Notes under the pieces: generated by a model | The model's input: only the letters and a program-made list of their open reading frames with translations | Told to the model about the DNA's origin: nothing | The model's database searches: none | Translations under genes and position numbers: made by a program | Shown: positions 16,379 to 25,666 of the stretch, piece by piece | Position numbering within the stretch: the stretch's first letter is position 1 | How the letters are laid out: every line of letters begins with the position of its first letter | NCBI RefSeq assembly: GCF_003122215.1 | Contig: NZ_QEYD01000001.1 | Coordinates: 248,001-312,000 of the forward strand | Source of the DNA: Pararhodobacter marinus | Lineage (GTDB): Bacteria; Pseudomonadota; Alphaproteobacteria; Rhodobacterales; Rhodobacteraceae | DNA: 64,000 bases | Direction of reading: 5' to 3'

Positions 16379-19300
16379 ATGACCGTCTATGACGAAAGCT
16401 GGGTCGCCGCCGAAGAGGCAAAGCGCCAGTGGATGGATGAGAACGGCCTTTACAAGGCCGATGACGAGCATGCCTCCTGTGGCGTGGGCCTTGTCGTGAC
16501 GATCGACGGCAAGCCCTCGCGTCAGGTGGTGGTGAACGGGATCAACGCGCTGAAAGCGATCTGGCACCGCGGCGCGGTCGATGCCGACGGCAAGACGGGC
16601 GACGGCGCGGGTATCCATGTGCAGATCCCCGTCCCCTTCTTCTATGACCAGATCCGCCGCACCGGGCACGAGCCCGATCTGGACGCGCTGATCGCCGTGG
16701 GCCAGGTCTTCCTGCCGCGCACCGATTTCGGCGCGCAGGAACGCTGCCGCTCGATCGTCGAGACCGAAGTCCTGCGGATGGGGTATTACATCTACGGCTG
16801 GCGTCACGTGCCGGTCGATACCTCGGTGCTGGGCGAGAAAGCCAACGCGACGCGCCCCGAGATCGAACAGATCCTGATCCGCAACACCAAGGGCACCGAC
16901 GAGGAAACCTTCGAGCGCGAGCTTTACGTCATCCGCCGCCGGATCGAGAAAGCCGCCGCCGACGCACAGATCCAGGGGATGTATCTGTGTTCGCTGAGCT
17001 GCCGCTCGGTGATCTACAAGGGCATGATGCTGGCCGAGCAGGTGGCCGAGTTCTACCCGGATCTGAAAGACGAGCGTTTCATCTCGTCCTTCGCGATCTA
17101 TCACCAGCGCTATTCGACCAACACCTTCCCGCAATGGTGGCTGGCGCAGCCCTTCCGGATGCTCGCCCATAACGGCGAGATCAACACGCTCAAGGGCAAC
17201 GTCAACTGGATGAAGTCGCACGAGATCCGCATGGCCTCGTCGGCCTTCGGCGACATGGCCGAGGATATCAAGCCGATCATCCCGGCGGGCACGTCCGATT
17301 CGGGCGCGCTGGACGCGGTGTTCGAGGTTCTGGTGCGCTCGGGCCGCTCGGCGCCGATGGCGAAAACCATGCTGGTCCCCGAAGCGTGGTCGAAAACCAC
17401 GGTCGAGCTGCCGAAAGCGTGGCAGGACATGTATTCCTATTGCAACTCGGTGATGGAGCCGTGGGACGGCCCCGCCGCCCTGGCCATGACCGATGGCCGC
17501 TGGGTCTGCGCGGGTCTCGACCGCAACGGCCTGCGCCCGATGCGCTATGTCGTGACCGGCGACGGGATGCTGATCGCGGGGTCGGAAACCGGCATGGTTC
17601 CGACCGACGAGATGACCGTGCGCGAAAAGGGCGCGCTGGGTCCGGGGCAGATGATCGCCGTGGACATGAAAGATGGCAAACTTTACCGCGACGTCGCGCT
17701 GAAGGACCGCCTGTCGGCCAGCCAGCCCTTCGGCGAATGGATCGACAAGATCGTCGACCTGAACGCGCTGCTGCGGGACGTTCCCGAAAAGCCGATGTTC
17801 TCGGGCGAGGACCTGCGCCGCCGCCAGATCGCCGCCGGCTATTCGATGGAAGAGGTCGAGCAGATCCTCTCGCCGATGGCCGAGGACGGCAAGGAAGCCG
17901 TGGCCTCGATGGGGGATGACACGCCCTCGGCCGTGCTGTCGAAAATCTATCGCCCGCTCAGCCACTTCTTCCGCCAGAACTTCAGCCAGGTCACCAACCC
18001 GCCGATCGACAGCCTGCGCGAAAGCCGGGTGATGTCGCTGAAGACGCGGTTCGGCAACCTGAAGAACGTGCTGGACGAATCCAGCGCCCAGACCGAGATC
18101 CTGATGCTGGAATCGCCGTTCATCGCGAACGAGGAATTCCGCGTCATGGTCGAGCAATTCGGCGGCGGCGTGGCGGTGATCGACTGCACCTTCGACGATG
18201 ATGGCGACGAGGACGCGCTGCGCAACGGGCTCGAGCGGATCCGCACCGAGGCCGAGGATGCCGTGCGCTCGGGGAATGCGCATATCGTGCTGACCGATGA
18301 AAAGCAGGGTCCCAGCCGGGTGCCGATGCCGATGATCCTGGCGACCTCGGCGGTTCATTCGTGGCTGACCCGCAAGGGCCTGCGGACCTTCACCTCGATC
18401 AACGTGCGCTCGGCCGAATGCGTCGATCCGCATTACTTCGCTGTGCTGATCGGCTGCGGCGCGACGACCGTGAATGCCTATCTGGCCGAGGACACCATCG
18501 CCGACCGGATCGACCGTGGCCTTCTGGAAGGCTCGCTGGTCGATGCCATGCGCCGTTACCGCGACGCGGTGGATGCGGGCCTGCTGAAGATCATGGCGAA
18601 GATGGGGATTTCGATCATCTCGTCCTATCGCGGTGGCCTGAACTTCGAGGCCGTCGGCCTGTCGCGCGCGCTGGTCGCCGATTACTTCCCCGGTATGCAT
18701 AGCCGGATCTCGGGGATCGGTCTGCACGGGATCCAGATGAAGCTGGTCGAGGTCCATTCCAAGGGTTGGAAGATGCCCGTGGGCCCGCTGCCGGTGGGCG
18801 GCTTCTACAAGGCGCGGCGCTCGGGCGAAAAACACGCCTGGGAAGCGCAGACCATGCACCTGCTGCAATCGGCCTGCGACCGCGCGAGCTATGACATGTG
18901 GCGCAAATATACCGCTGCATTGCAGGCGAACCCGCCGATCCATCTGCGCGATCTGCTGGATTTCAAACCGCTGGGCCGGGCGATCCCGATCGAAGAGGTC
19001 GAATCGATCACCTCGATCCGCAAGCGCTTCGTCACGCCGGGCATGTCGCTGGGCGCGCTCTCGCCCGAGGCGCACCGCACGCTGTCCATCGCGATGAACC
19101 GCATCGGCGCCAAGTCGGATTCGGGCGAAGGCGGCGAAAGCCCCGACGATTTCACGCCCGAACCCAATGGCGACAACGCCTCGGCCAAGATCAAGCAGGT
19201 GGCTTCGGGCCGGTTCGGCGTGACCGCCGAATACCTGCTGCATTGCGAGGAACTGGAGATCAAGGTTGCCCAGGGCGCCAAGCCCGGCGAGGGCGGTCAG

Positions 19301-20917
19301 CTGCCCGGCATGAAGGTCACCGACCTGATCGCCAAGCTGCGCCACTCGACCAAGGGCGTCACGCTGATCTCGCCGCCGCCGCACCACGACATCTATTCGA
19401 TCGAAGACCTCGCGCAGCTGATCTACGACCTCAAGCAGATCAACCCGCGCGCCAAGGTCACCGTGAAGCTGGTGGCGTCCTCGGGCGTCGGCACGATCGC
19501 GGCTGGCGTGGCCAAGGCCAAGGCCGACATCATCCTGATCTCGGGCCATAACGGCGGCACCGGGGCGTCGCCCGCGACCTCGATCAAGTATGCGGGCCTG
19601 CCGTGGGAGATGGGCTTGACCGAGGCGCATCAGGTTCTGGCGATGAACAACCTGCGCGACCGGGTGACGCTGCGCACCGATGGCGGTCTGCGCACGGGTC
19701 GCGACATCGTCATGGCGGCAATGCTGGGGGCCGAGGAGTACGGCATCGGCACCGCCGCGCTGATCGCCATGGGCTGCATCATGGTGCGTCAGTGCCAGTC
19801 GAACACCTGCCCGGTCGGCGTCTGCACGCAGAAAGAAGAGCTGCGCCAGAAGTTCACCGGCAACGCGGACAAGGTGGTCAATCTCATCACCTTCTACGCG
19901 CAGGAAGTGCGCGAGATCCTCGCCAGCCTCGGCGCCCGGTCGATTGACGAGATCATCGGCCGCGCCGACCTGCTCACGCAGGTCAGCCGGGGTGCCGCGC
20001 ATCTGGACGATCTGGACCTGAACCCGATGCTGATCACCGTCGATGGCGCGCGCAAGATCCGCTACGACCGCGACAAGCCGCGCAACGCCGTGCCCGAGAC
20101 GCTGGACAGCGAGATCATCCGCGACGCCGCCCGCTTCTTCGAAGAGGGCGAGAAGATGCAGCTCAGCTACGCGGTGCGCAACACGCACCGCACGGTGGGC
20201 ACGCGCGCGGCCAGCCATATCGTCAAGAAATTCGGCATGAACAACAATCTTCAGGCCGACCACCTGACGGTGAAACTGGCCGGTTCCGCCGGTCAGTCGC
20301 TGGGCGCCTTCTCGGTCCGCGGCATGAAGATCGAGGTCTTCGGCGATGCCAACGACTATGTCGGCAAGGGCCTGTCGGGCGGGCTGATCGTGGTGCGTCC
20401 GCGGATGTCCTCGCCGCTGAAAGCGTCCGAGAACACGATCATCGGCAACACCGTGCTTTACGGCGCGACGGCGGGCACGCTGTTCGCGGCGGGTCGCGCG
20501 GGCGAGCGCTTCGCGGTGCGGAACTCGGGCGCCCGGGTGGTGATCGAAGGCTGCGGCTCGAACGGGTGCGAATACATGACCGGCGGTGTGGCCGTGATCC
20601 TGGGCTCGATCGGCGCGAACTTTGGCGCGGGCATGACCGGCGGCATGGCCTATGTCTATGACCCCGAGGGGCTGGCGGCGGACATGCTGAACATGGAAAC
20701 GCTGGTGACCTGCCCGGTGACCGTCGACCATTGGGAGGCCGAGCTGAAGGGCCTGATCGAGCAGCACGTCGCCGAGACGGAAAGCGTGCGCGGCACCGAG
20801 ATCCTGCGCCGCTGGGATATGGAGAAGTCGAACTTCATCCAGATCTGCCCGAAAGAGATGCTGGTGCATCTGTCGCATCCTCTGTCGGTCGAACCGGCCG
20901 CCATGCCGGCCGAGTGA
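16379..20917 (+). CDS. gltB: glutamate synthase large subunit
   Basis: The 1512-residue protein begins MTVYDESWVAAEE after an AGGAGA site. The glutaminase nucleophile is Cys34 in ASCGVGLV, so a 33-residue propeptide must be cleaved, as is usual for GltB. Further domains follow in order: class II amidotransferase, central domain, the FMN-binding synthase domain with GGESPDDF and ISGHNGGTGASP, the [3Fe-4S] cysteines in CIMVRQCQSNTCPVGVC, and the C-terminal beta-helix with repeated glycine-rich turns. With GltD it makes two glutamates from glutamine and 2-oxoglutarate. A terminator follows. Confidence 0.97.
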   Translation: MTVYDESWVAAEEAKRQWMDENGLYKADDEHASCGVGLVVTIDGKPSRQVVVNGINALKAIWHRGAVDADGKTGDGAGIHVQIPVPFFYDQIRRTGHEPDLDALIAVGQVFLPRTDFGAQERCRSIVETEVLRMGYYIYGWRHVPVDTSVLGEKANATRPEIEQILIRNTKGTDEETFERELYVIRRRIEKAAADAQIQGMYLCSLSCRSVIYKGMMLAEQVAEFYPDLKDERFISSFAIYHQRYSTNTFPQWWLAQPFRMLAHNGEINTLKGNVNWMKSHEIRMASSAFGDMAEDIKPIIPAGTSDSGALDAVFEVLVRSGRSAPMAKTMLVPEAWSKTTVELPKAWQDMYSYCNSVMEPWDGPAALAMTDGRWVCAGLDRNGLRPMRYVVTGDGMLIAGSETGMVPTDEMTVREKGALGPGQMIAVDMKDGKLYRDVALKDRLSASQPFGEWIDKIVDLNALLRDVPEKPMFSGEDLRRRQIAAGYSMEEVEQILSPMAEDGKEAVASMGDDTPSAVLSKIYRPLSHFFRQNFSQVTNPPIDSLRESRVMSLKTRFGNLKNVLDESSAQTEILMLESPFIANEEFRVMVEQFGGGVAVIDCTFDDDGDEDALRNGLERIRTEAEDAVRSGNAHIVLTDEKQGPSRVPMPMILATSAVHSWLTRKGLRTFTSINVRSAECVDPHYFAVLIGCGATTVNAYLAEDTIADRIDRGLLEGSLVDAMRRYRDAVDAGLLKIMAKMGISIISSYRGGLNFEAVGLSRALVADYFPGMHSRISGIGLHGIQMKLVEVHSKGWKMPVGPLPVGGFYKARRSGEKHAWEAQTMHLLQSACDRASYDMWRKYTAALQANPPIHLRDLLDFKPLGRAIPIEEVESITSIRKRFVTPGMSLGALSPEAHRTLSIAMNRIGAKSDSGEGGESPDDFTPEPNGDNASAKIKQVASGRFGVTAEYLLHCEELEIKVAQGAKPGEGGQLPGMKVTDLIAKLRHSTKGVTLISPPPHHDIYSIEDLAQLIYDLKQINPRAKVTVKLVASSGVGTIAAGVAKAKADIILISGHNGGTGASPATSIKYAGLPWEMGLTEAHQVLAMNNLRDRVTLRTDGGLRTGRDIVMAAMLGAEEYGIGTAALIAMGCIMVRQCQSNTCPVGVCTQKEELRQKFTGNADKVVNLITFYAQEVREILASLGARSIDEIIGRADLLTQVSRGAAHLDDLDLNPMLITVDGARKIRYDRDKPRNAVPETLDSEIIRDAARFFEEGEKMQLSYAVRNTHRTVGTRAASHIVKKFGMNNNLQADHLTVKLAGSAGQSLGAFSVRGMKIEVFGDANDYVGKGLSGGLIVVRPRMSSPLKASENTIIGNTVLYGATAGTLFAAGRAGERFAVRNSGARVVIEGCGSNGCEYMTGGVAVILGSIGANFGAGMTGGMAYVYDPEGLAADMLNMETLVTCPVTVDHWEAELKGLIEQHVAETESVRGTEILRRWDMEKSNFIQICPKEMLVHLSHPLSVEPAAMPAE

Positions 20918-20956
20918 GCCGCGGGCGGCTCGCCCCCGCCACGCATGGACCGCAAA

Positions 20957-20983
20957 AAAGGGGCCGCTTTCGCGGCCCCTTTC
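20957..20983. terminator. bidirectional intrinsic terminator
   Basis: An 8-bp stem GGGGCCGC/GCGGCCCC (20960-20967 with 20972-20979) has a four-base loop. It is flanked by A6 on the left and T3 with C/T on the right, so on the minus strand it is followed by six T. It separates gltB from the convergent Liv operon. Confidence 0.8.
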
Positions 20984-21008
20984 GCTTCCCGGCAAGGCCC
21001 GGTGGCGA

Positions 21009-22196
21009 TCACTCGCCGGTCATGTCGACCGTTTCCATCGTATCGCCGTCGATCCGGGCGATCGTGTGCCACGCCCCGTCACCGACCTGGCTGATGAAGA
21101 TGTCGTTCGATCCCTGGTGATCGGCGCCGTAGCTGACATGCGTGCCCAGAAGCGCGTCATCGAAATCGAGCGATTCCATCGCCGCCACGAAATTCTCCGT
21201 GGTCAGATCCGGCCCGGCCTCTTCCAGCGCCATCACGAGGTTCTGCGCCGCGGTGTAGCCCAGCATAGCGAAGCCGGACGCCGGCTGCTCGTAGCGCGCC
21301 TGATAGGCCTCGATGAACGCGGCGGGGGCTTCGTCATTCGCGCGGGCATAAAGATCCTGCCAGCCCGACGACGCATAAAGCCCGTCCGTCACGCCGCCCG
21401 GCACCATCGCCACCGGCTCGAGGAACCCGGCCGACGTGGTCAGGAACATCGCGTCTTCCCAGCCCAGCCGCTTGGCCGTGCCGACGACGGTGATCCCGGC
21501 GCGGACGCCCAGCGCCTGCGTGATGATCTGGCAGCCCGCGTCGCGCAGACGGCTGACGGCGCCGACGAAGTCCTGCTCGTCTGGACGGTGCGTGGTTTCG
21601 TCCACATAGTTCAGCCCCAGCCGCTCGGCCGCTTCGCGCGACGACAGCGCGATCTCTTCACCGAAATCGGTGGGCAGATACATCGAGCAGACATTGGTCG
21701 CGCCGGTTTCGGCATTCAGATACTCGATCCCCGCCTGCACCTGGTCGTAATAGCTGGAGAACGCGACGAAGTTCATGCCCGGCGGTTCGGGCAGGATGGC
21801 CCGCGCGGCGGTCAGCGGGCTGATATTGGGGACGCCGCGCCGCTCCATCAGCGGGTAATGCGCCAGGTTGTGCGGCGTGCCCAGATTGAGCAGCATCGCG
21901 AAGACGCCGTCGCGCTCGATCAGCTTGTTATAGGCCTGCGTGGCGCGCGGCAGCTGATAGCCGTGATCCTCGGTGATGTAGCGGATCTGGCGGCCATGCA
22001 CGCCGCCATTGGCATTCACCTGCTCGAAGAACAGGTTGGCGCCGTTCACCGCCGGGGTCGACACCGCCGCGAACACGCCCGACAGGTCATGCGCGCCGCC
22101 GATCAGGATCTCGCTGTCGGTGACGCCACGGGTCTGCGCGCCCGCCGTGCCGGCCACGGCCATGATGGCGGCGGCGATCATCAGTTTGGTCTTCAT
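21009..22196 (-). CDS. Liv-type ABC transporter substrate-binding protein
   Basis: The 395-residue protein has a signal peptide (residues 1-20, ending GTAGAQ) and the type I periplasmic binding fold typical of LivJ/LivK-like proteins: ILIGGAHDLSGVFA at the N-terminus and GGVHGRQIRYITEDHGY near residue 63. The usual ligands are branched amino acids, but in operons with an acyl-CoA ligase the ligand is often an aromatic or dicarboxylic acid; the ligand here is unknown. It is the last gene of a leftward six-gene operon and is followed by a terminator. Confidence 0.9.
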   Translation of the reverse strand: MKTKLMIAAAIMAVAGTAGAQTRGVTDSEILIGGAHDLSGVFAAVSTPAVNGANLFFEQVNANGGVHGRQIRYITEDHGYQLPRATQAYNKLIERDGVFAMLLNLGTPHNLAHYPLMERRGVPNISPLTAARAILPEPPGMNFVAFSSYYDQVQAGIEYLNAETGATNVCSMYLPTDFGEEIALSSREAAERLGLNYVDETTHRPDEQDFVGAVSRLRDAGCQIITQALGVRAGITVVGTAKRLGWEDAMFLTTSAGFLEPVAMVPGGVTDGLYASSGWQDLYARANDEAPAAFIEAYQARYEQPASGFAMLGYTAAQNLVMALEEAGPDLTTENFVAAMESLDFDDALLGTHVSYGADHQGSNDIFISQVGDGAWHTIARIDGDTMETVDMTGE

Positions 22197-22239
22197 GTCT
22201 TCCTCCCCTTTTCGGACCCGAGGGCCCTGTCTTGATGTT

Positions 22240-24108
22240 TCAATACATCGCGTCGATCAGCGCCTTGTGGCGCGTTTCGACGGTTGCGCGTTTCAGCTTC
22301 ATCGTGGCCGTAAGCTCCTCATCCTCGGCTGTCAGAAGCACGTCGATCAGACGGAAATCCTTGATCTGCTCGACCCGCGCGAACTCCTTGTTGACCGCAT
22401 CCACCTCGGCGCGGATCAGGTCCAGCACCTCGGGGGCGCGGCACAGCGACCGGAAATCGCTGAACGGCACCTTGTGGTCCTGGGCGTATTTCTCGACGTT
22501 TTCCTGGTCGATCATGATCAGGCAGGTCAGGTATTTGCGCCGGTCGCCGATGATCACCGCATCGCTGATGTAATGGCTGAATTTCAGACGGCTCTCGATC
22601 TCGGCGGGGGTGATGTTCTTGCCCCCGGCGGTGATGATGATGTCCTTGATCCGGCCGGTGATCGTCAGGAAGCCCTGATTGTCCAGCCGGCCGACATCGC
22701 CGGTCTTCAGCCAGCCGTCCTCGGTGAAAGCCTCGGCGGTCTTGTCGGGCTTGTTGAGATAACCCTTGAAGACGTTGAGCCCCTTGACCTGGATCTCGCC
22801 CTCGGACGAGATCCGCACCGCGACGCCTGGATTGGGGCGACCCACAGACCCTGTGGCATTGGATTCGGGCAGGTTGATGGTGGCCACGCCCGCCGTCTCG
22901 GACATGCCGAAGCCTTCGTAAAGCGGCACGCCGATCGCGTGATACCAGCGCAAAAGGTCGGGCGAGATGGGCGCGGCGCCGGTCAATCCGCGCTCGATCC
23001 GGTCCATGCCCAGCATCCGGCGCAGGTTCGACAGGACAAGGAAATCCCAGATCCGGTAACGCAACGCGACACCCGCGGGCACCGGCTTGTCGTCAAGCAG
23101 GCAATCCGCCCGCGCGCGCCCGGCCTTGATCGCCTGCCCGAAGGCCCAGCGACCCAGAGCGGTGGATTCCTGCGCCATGACCAGAACGCGCGAATAGATC
23201 TTTTCCCACACCCGCGGCACGGCAACGAAACCATGCGGCGAGATCTCGCGCAGATTGTCGAAGACGGTTTCCGGGCTTTCCGCGAAATTCACCGTCGAGG
23301 ACACGATCAGCGGCGTGTAAAGCGACACGATCCGTTCCAGGATATGGCACAGGGGCAGGAAGCACAGTTGCTCGGCCCGCTTTTCGAATCCCAGCCCCGA
23401 CAGCGAGCATTCCATCCCCGCCATGATGTTTTCCTGCGTCAGCATCACGCCTTTGGGCTGCCCGGTCGTACCCGAGGTATAGATCAGCACGCAGACATCC
23501 TCGGGCTTGGCCTTGTCGATCTCGGCGTTGAACACGGCCTCGTCGTCGTGACGGCGGCCCAGATCGTAGAGATCGTCAAGGAACAGGCATTTCTCATGCG
23601 CGAAGTCGTGCAGCCCCTCGGGGTCGAGGATGATGACCTTCTGCAAAGACGGCATCTGGTCGGCCACTTCCAGGAACTTGTCGAGCTGTTCGTCATTCTC
23701 GACGAACAGGAACTTCGTCGCGCTGTCATTGACCAGATAGGCAAGCTGCTGGGCGCTGTCGGTCGTGTAGACACCCGACGAGACCGCGCCCATGCATTGC
23801 GCGGCCATATCGATATACATCCACTCCTTGTTGTCCTCGGACAGGATGGAGATCACGTCGCCGCGCGCCAGCCCCAGCGCCCGCAGCCCCATGCCGATCA
23901 GCCGCGCATGCGTCAGGTAATCGGTCCAGCTATAGGCTTGCCAGATGCCCAGATCCTTTTCGCGATGCGCGGTGGCCAGCCCGTTTTCCTGACAGCGCGC
24001 ACGCAACAGCGCGGGCACCGTCACATGGCCGTCGATGCGGACGGGCCGCTGCCCGGGCTCGGCATTGACGCGAACGCCCTTGAGAACCTTCTCGCCGCTC
24101 ATCGCCAT
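22240..24108 (-). CDS. AMP-forming long-chain-type acyl-CoA ligase
   Basis: The protein of about 622 residues has the AMP-binding motif YTSGTTGQPKGV near residue 195, GYGMSETAG-type sequence (LYEGFGMSETAGVAT) near residue 378, and GWLKTGDVGRLD with the C-terminal lysine segment ITAGGKNITP near residue 500. It belongs to the COG1022 long-chain acyl-CoA synthetase group. The ATG at 24108 follows AAGGA; an ATG two codons later overlaps the livF stop (ATGA) and is also possible. Location inside the ABC operon suggests that it activates the imported acid with CoA. Confidence 0.88.
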   Translation of the reverse strand: MAMSGEKVLKGVRVNAEPGQRPVRIDGHVTVPALLRARCQENGLATAHREKDLGIWQAYSWTDYLTHARLIGMGLRALGLARGDVISILSEDNKEWMYIDMAAQCMGAVSSGVYTTDSAQQLAYLVNDSATKFLFVENDEQLDKFLEVADQMPSLQKVIILDPEGLHDFAHEKCLFLDDLYDLGRRHDDEAVFNAEIDKAKPEDVCVLIYTSGTTGQPKGVMLTQENIMAGMECSLSGLGFEKRAEQLCFLPLCHILERIVSLYTPLIVSSTVNFAESPETVFDNLREISPHGFVAVPRVWEKIYSRVLVMAQESTALGRWAFGQAIKAGRARADCLLDDKPVPAGVALRYRIWDFLVLSNLRRMLGMDRIERGLTGAAPISPDLLRWYHAIGVPLYEGFGMSETAGVATINLPESNATGSVGRPNPGVAVRISSEGEIQVKGLNVFKGYLNKPDKTAEAFTEDGWLKTGDVGRLDNQGFLTITGRIKDIIITAGGKNITPAEIESRLKFSHYISDAVIIGDRRKYLTCLIMIDQENVEKYAQDHKVPFSDFRSLCRAPEVLDLIRAEVDAVNKEFARVEQIKDFRLIDVLLTAEDEELTATMKLKRATVETRHKALIDAMY

Positions 24109-24869
24109 GTTTTCCTTTTCTTCCAACGCCTCTCGCCCCGCGCGCCCTCGTTCGCATGGCCCAGATAGAAGCTCTGAATATCCTCGGACGCCGCCAGCTT
24201 CGCGGCACTGTCGGCCATGACGATCCGGCCCAGCTCCATCACGTAGCCCTGATCGGCCAGATCCAGCGCGACGGCGGCATTCTGTTCGACCAGCATCATG
24301 GTGACGCCTTCGTCCTTGTTCAGACGCCGCAGGATGTCGAAAATTTCCTGCGTCAGAAGCGGCGACAGGCCCAGCGACGGCTCGTCCAGCAGCATGATCT
24401 TGGGCCGCAGCATCAACCCCCGTCCGATCGCGAGCATCTGTTGCTGACCGCCCGACAGCGTGCCCGCTTCCTGCTCGCGCCGCTCGGCAAGGATCGGGAA
24501 ATAGCTGAACACCATGTCCCGGTCGCGCGCGATCTCGGCGCGGTCCGAGCGGGTATAGGCCCCGAGGCTGAGGTTTTCCTCGACCGTGAGCAGGGGGAAG
24601 ACCTCGCGCCCCTCGGGGACCTGCACGATGCCGCGCCGCACCACCTGATGCGGCTCGCGGCCCTGAATCGGGTCGCCTTCGAACAGGATCTGCCCCTTTT
24701 CCGGGTCCATGATCCCGGAAATGGTCTTCAGCAGGGTCGTCTTGCCCGCGCCATTGGCGCCCAGCACGGTGACGACCTGTCCCTTCTGCACCTCCAGGCT
24801 GACGCCGCGAATGGCCATGATCGGCCCGTAGAAGGTTTCAAGGTTCTTGACTTCAAGAAGCGCGCTCAT
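24099..24869 (-). CDS. livF: Liv-type ABC transporter ATP-binding protein (LivF)
   Basis: The 256-residue ATPase has Walker A GANGAGKTT near residue 34, the signature LSGGQQQML near residue 138 and Walker B IMLLDEPS near residue 158. It matches LivF by length and by the VPEGREVFPLLTVEENL segment. Its C-terminal tail (after residue 240) is Arg/Lys-rich and overlaps the ligase start. It is coupled to livG by ATGA. Confidence 0.93.
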   Translation of the reverse strand: MSALLEVKNLETFYGPIMAIRGVSLEVQKGQVVTVLGANGAGKTTLLKTISGIMDPEKGQILFEGDPIQGREPHQVVRRGIVQVPEGREVFPLLTVEENLSLGAYTRSDRAEIARDRDMVFSYFPILAERREQEAGTLSGGQQQMLAIGRGLMLRPKIMLLDEPSLGLSPLLTQEIFDILRRLNKDEGVTMMLVEQNAAVALDLADQGYVMELGRIVMADSAAKLAASEDIQSFYLGHANEGARGERRWKKRKTWR

Positions 24870-25666
24870 ACCCGCTCTCCCTGCGCATTCGCGGTCTTCG
24901 ATACGGCCGAGGTGCCGAGGTAAGCCTCGATCACCGCCGGATGCGACTGAACCTCGGCGGGCGTGCCTTCGGCCAGCTTGGCCCCGTCGGCCAGCGCCAG
25001 CACCCGGTCGCAGACCTTGGAGACCAGCCCCATGTCATGCTCGACCATCAGCACCGTGATGCCCATCTGGCGGCGGATGTCGTCGATCCACCAGCGCATG
25101 TCCTGCGTTTCCTCGACCGACAGGCCCGATGCCGGTTCGTCCAGCAACAGAAGCCGCGGCTTCGTCGCCAGCGCACGCGCCAGTTCCACCACCTTGCGCA
25201 CGCCGTAGGGCAGCCCGGCGATCATCTTGTCGCGGTAGACCTGCAGATCGAGGAAATCGATCACCTCCTCGACCGCATGCCTGTGCTCGCGCTCTTCCGC
25301 CCGGATCCGCCCGGCAAAGAACAATTGTTCGGGCAAGGTCGACCGGCGGTGACGATGCCGTCCGACCAGCAGGTTCTGCAGCACCGTCGCGCGTTCGAAC
25401 AGCTCGATATTCTGGAAGGTCCGGGCGATGCCCAGATTGGCGATCTCATGCGCGCGGTGATTGAGCAGGTCCTCGCCATCGAACCGGATCGAGCCCCGAA
25501 CCGGGCGGTAGAACCGCGAGATCATGTTGAAGACCGTCGATTTCCCCGCGCCATTGGGGCCGACCAGCGCGAAGACCTCGCCCTCGTTCACGGACATCGA
25601 CAGGTTGTTCACCGCCGTGACGCCGCCGAATTTCAGCGTGACGCCGTCGAGTTCCAAAAGGCTCAT
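24866..25666 (-). CDS. livG: Liv-type ABC transporter ATP-binding protein (LivG)
   Basis: The 266-residue ATPase has Walker A GPNGAGKST near residue 37 and Walker B LLLLDEPASGLS near residue 168. The signature region is atypical, reading LPYGVRKVVELARAL near residue 148 where LSYGxQRxLEIARAL is usual for LivG. FNMISRFYRPVRGSI and HEIANLGIARTFQNIELF are LivG landmarks. It pairs with LivF to energise the permeases. Both ends overlap neighbours by ATGA. Confidence 0.93.
   Translation of the reverse strand: MSLLELDGVTLKFGGVTAVNNLSMSVNEGEVFALVGPNGAGKSTVFNMISRFYRPVRGSIRFDGEDLLNHRAHEIANLGIARTFQNIELFERATVLQNLLVGRHRHRRSTLPEQLFFAGRIRAEEREHRHAVEEVIDFLDLQVYRDKMIAGLPYGVRKVVELARALATKPRLLLLDEPASGLSVEETQDMRWWIDDIRRQMGITVLMVEHDMGLVSKVCDRVLALADGAKLAEGTPAEVQSHPAVIEAYLGTSAVSKTANAQGERV

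Noticed and set aside
16289-20995. A 1568-codon open frame on the minus strand opposite gltB
   Set aside because: It mirrors a certain gene, is rich in Arg/His/Gln low-complexity sequence, has no ribosome site or family motif, and long antisense frames are common in GC-rich DNA with strong codon bias.
22009-24168. A 719-codon frame opposite the ligase and binding-protein genes
   Set aside because: Antisense shadow of two well-supported genes.
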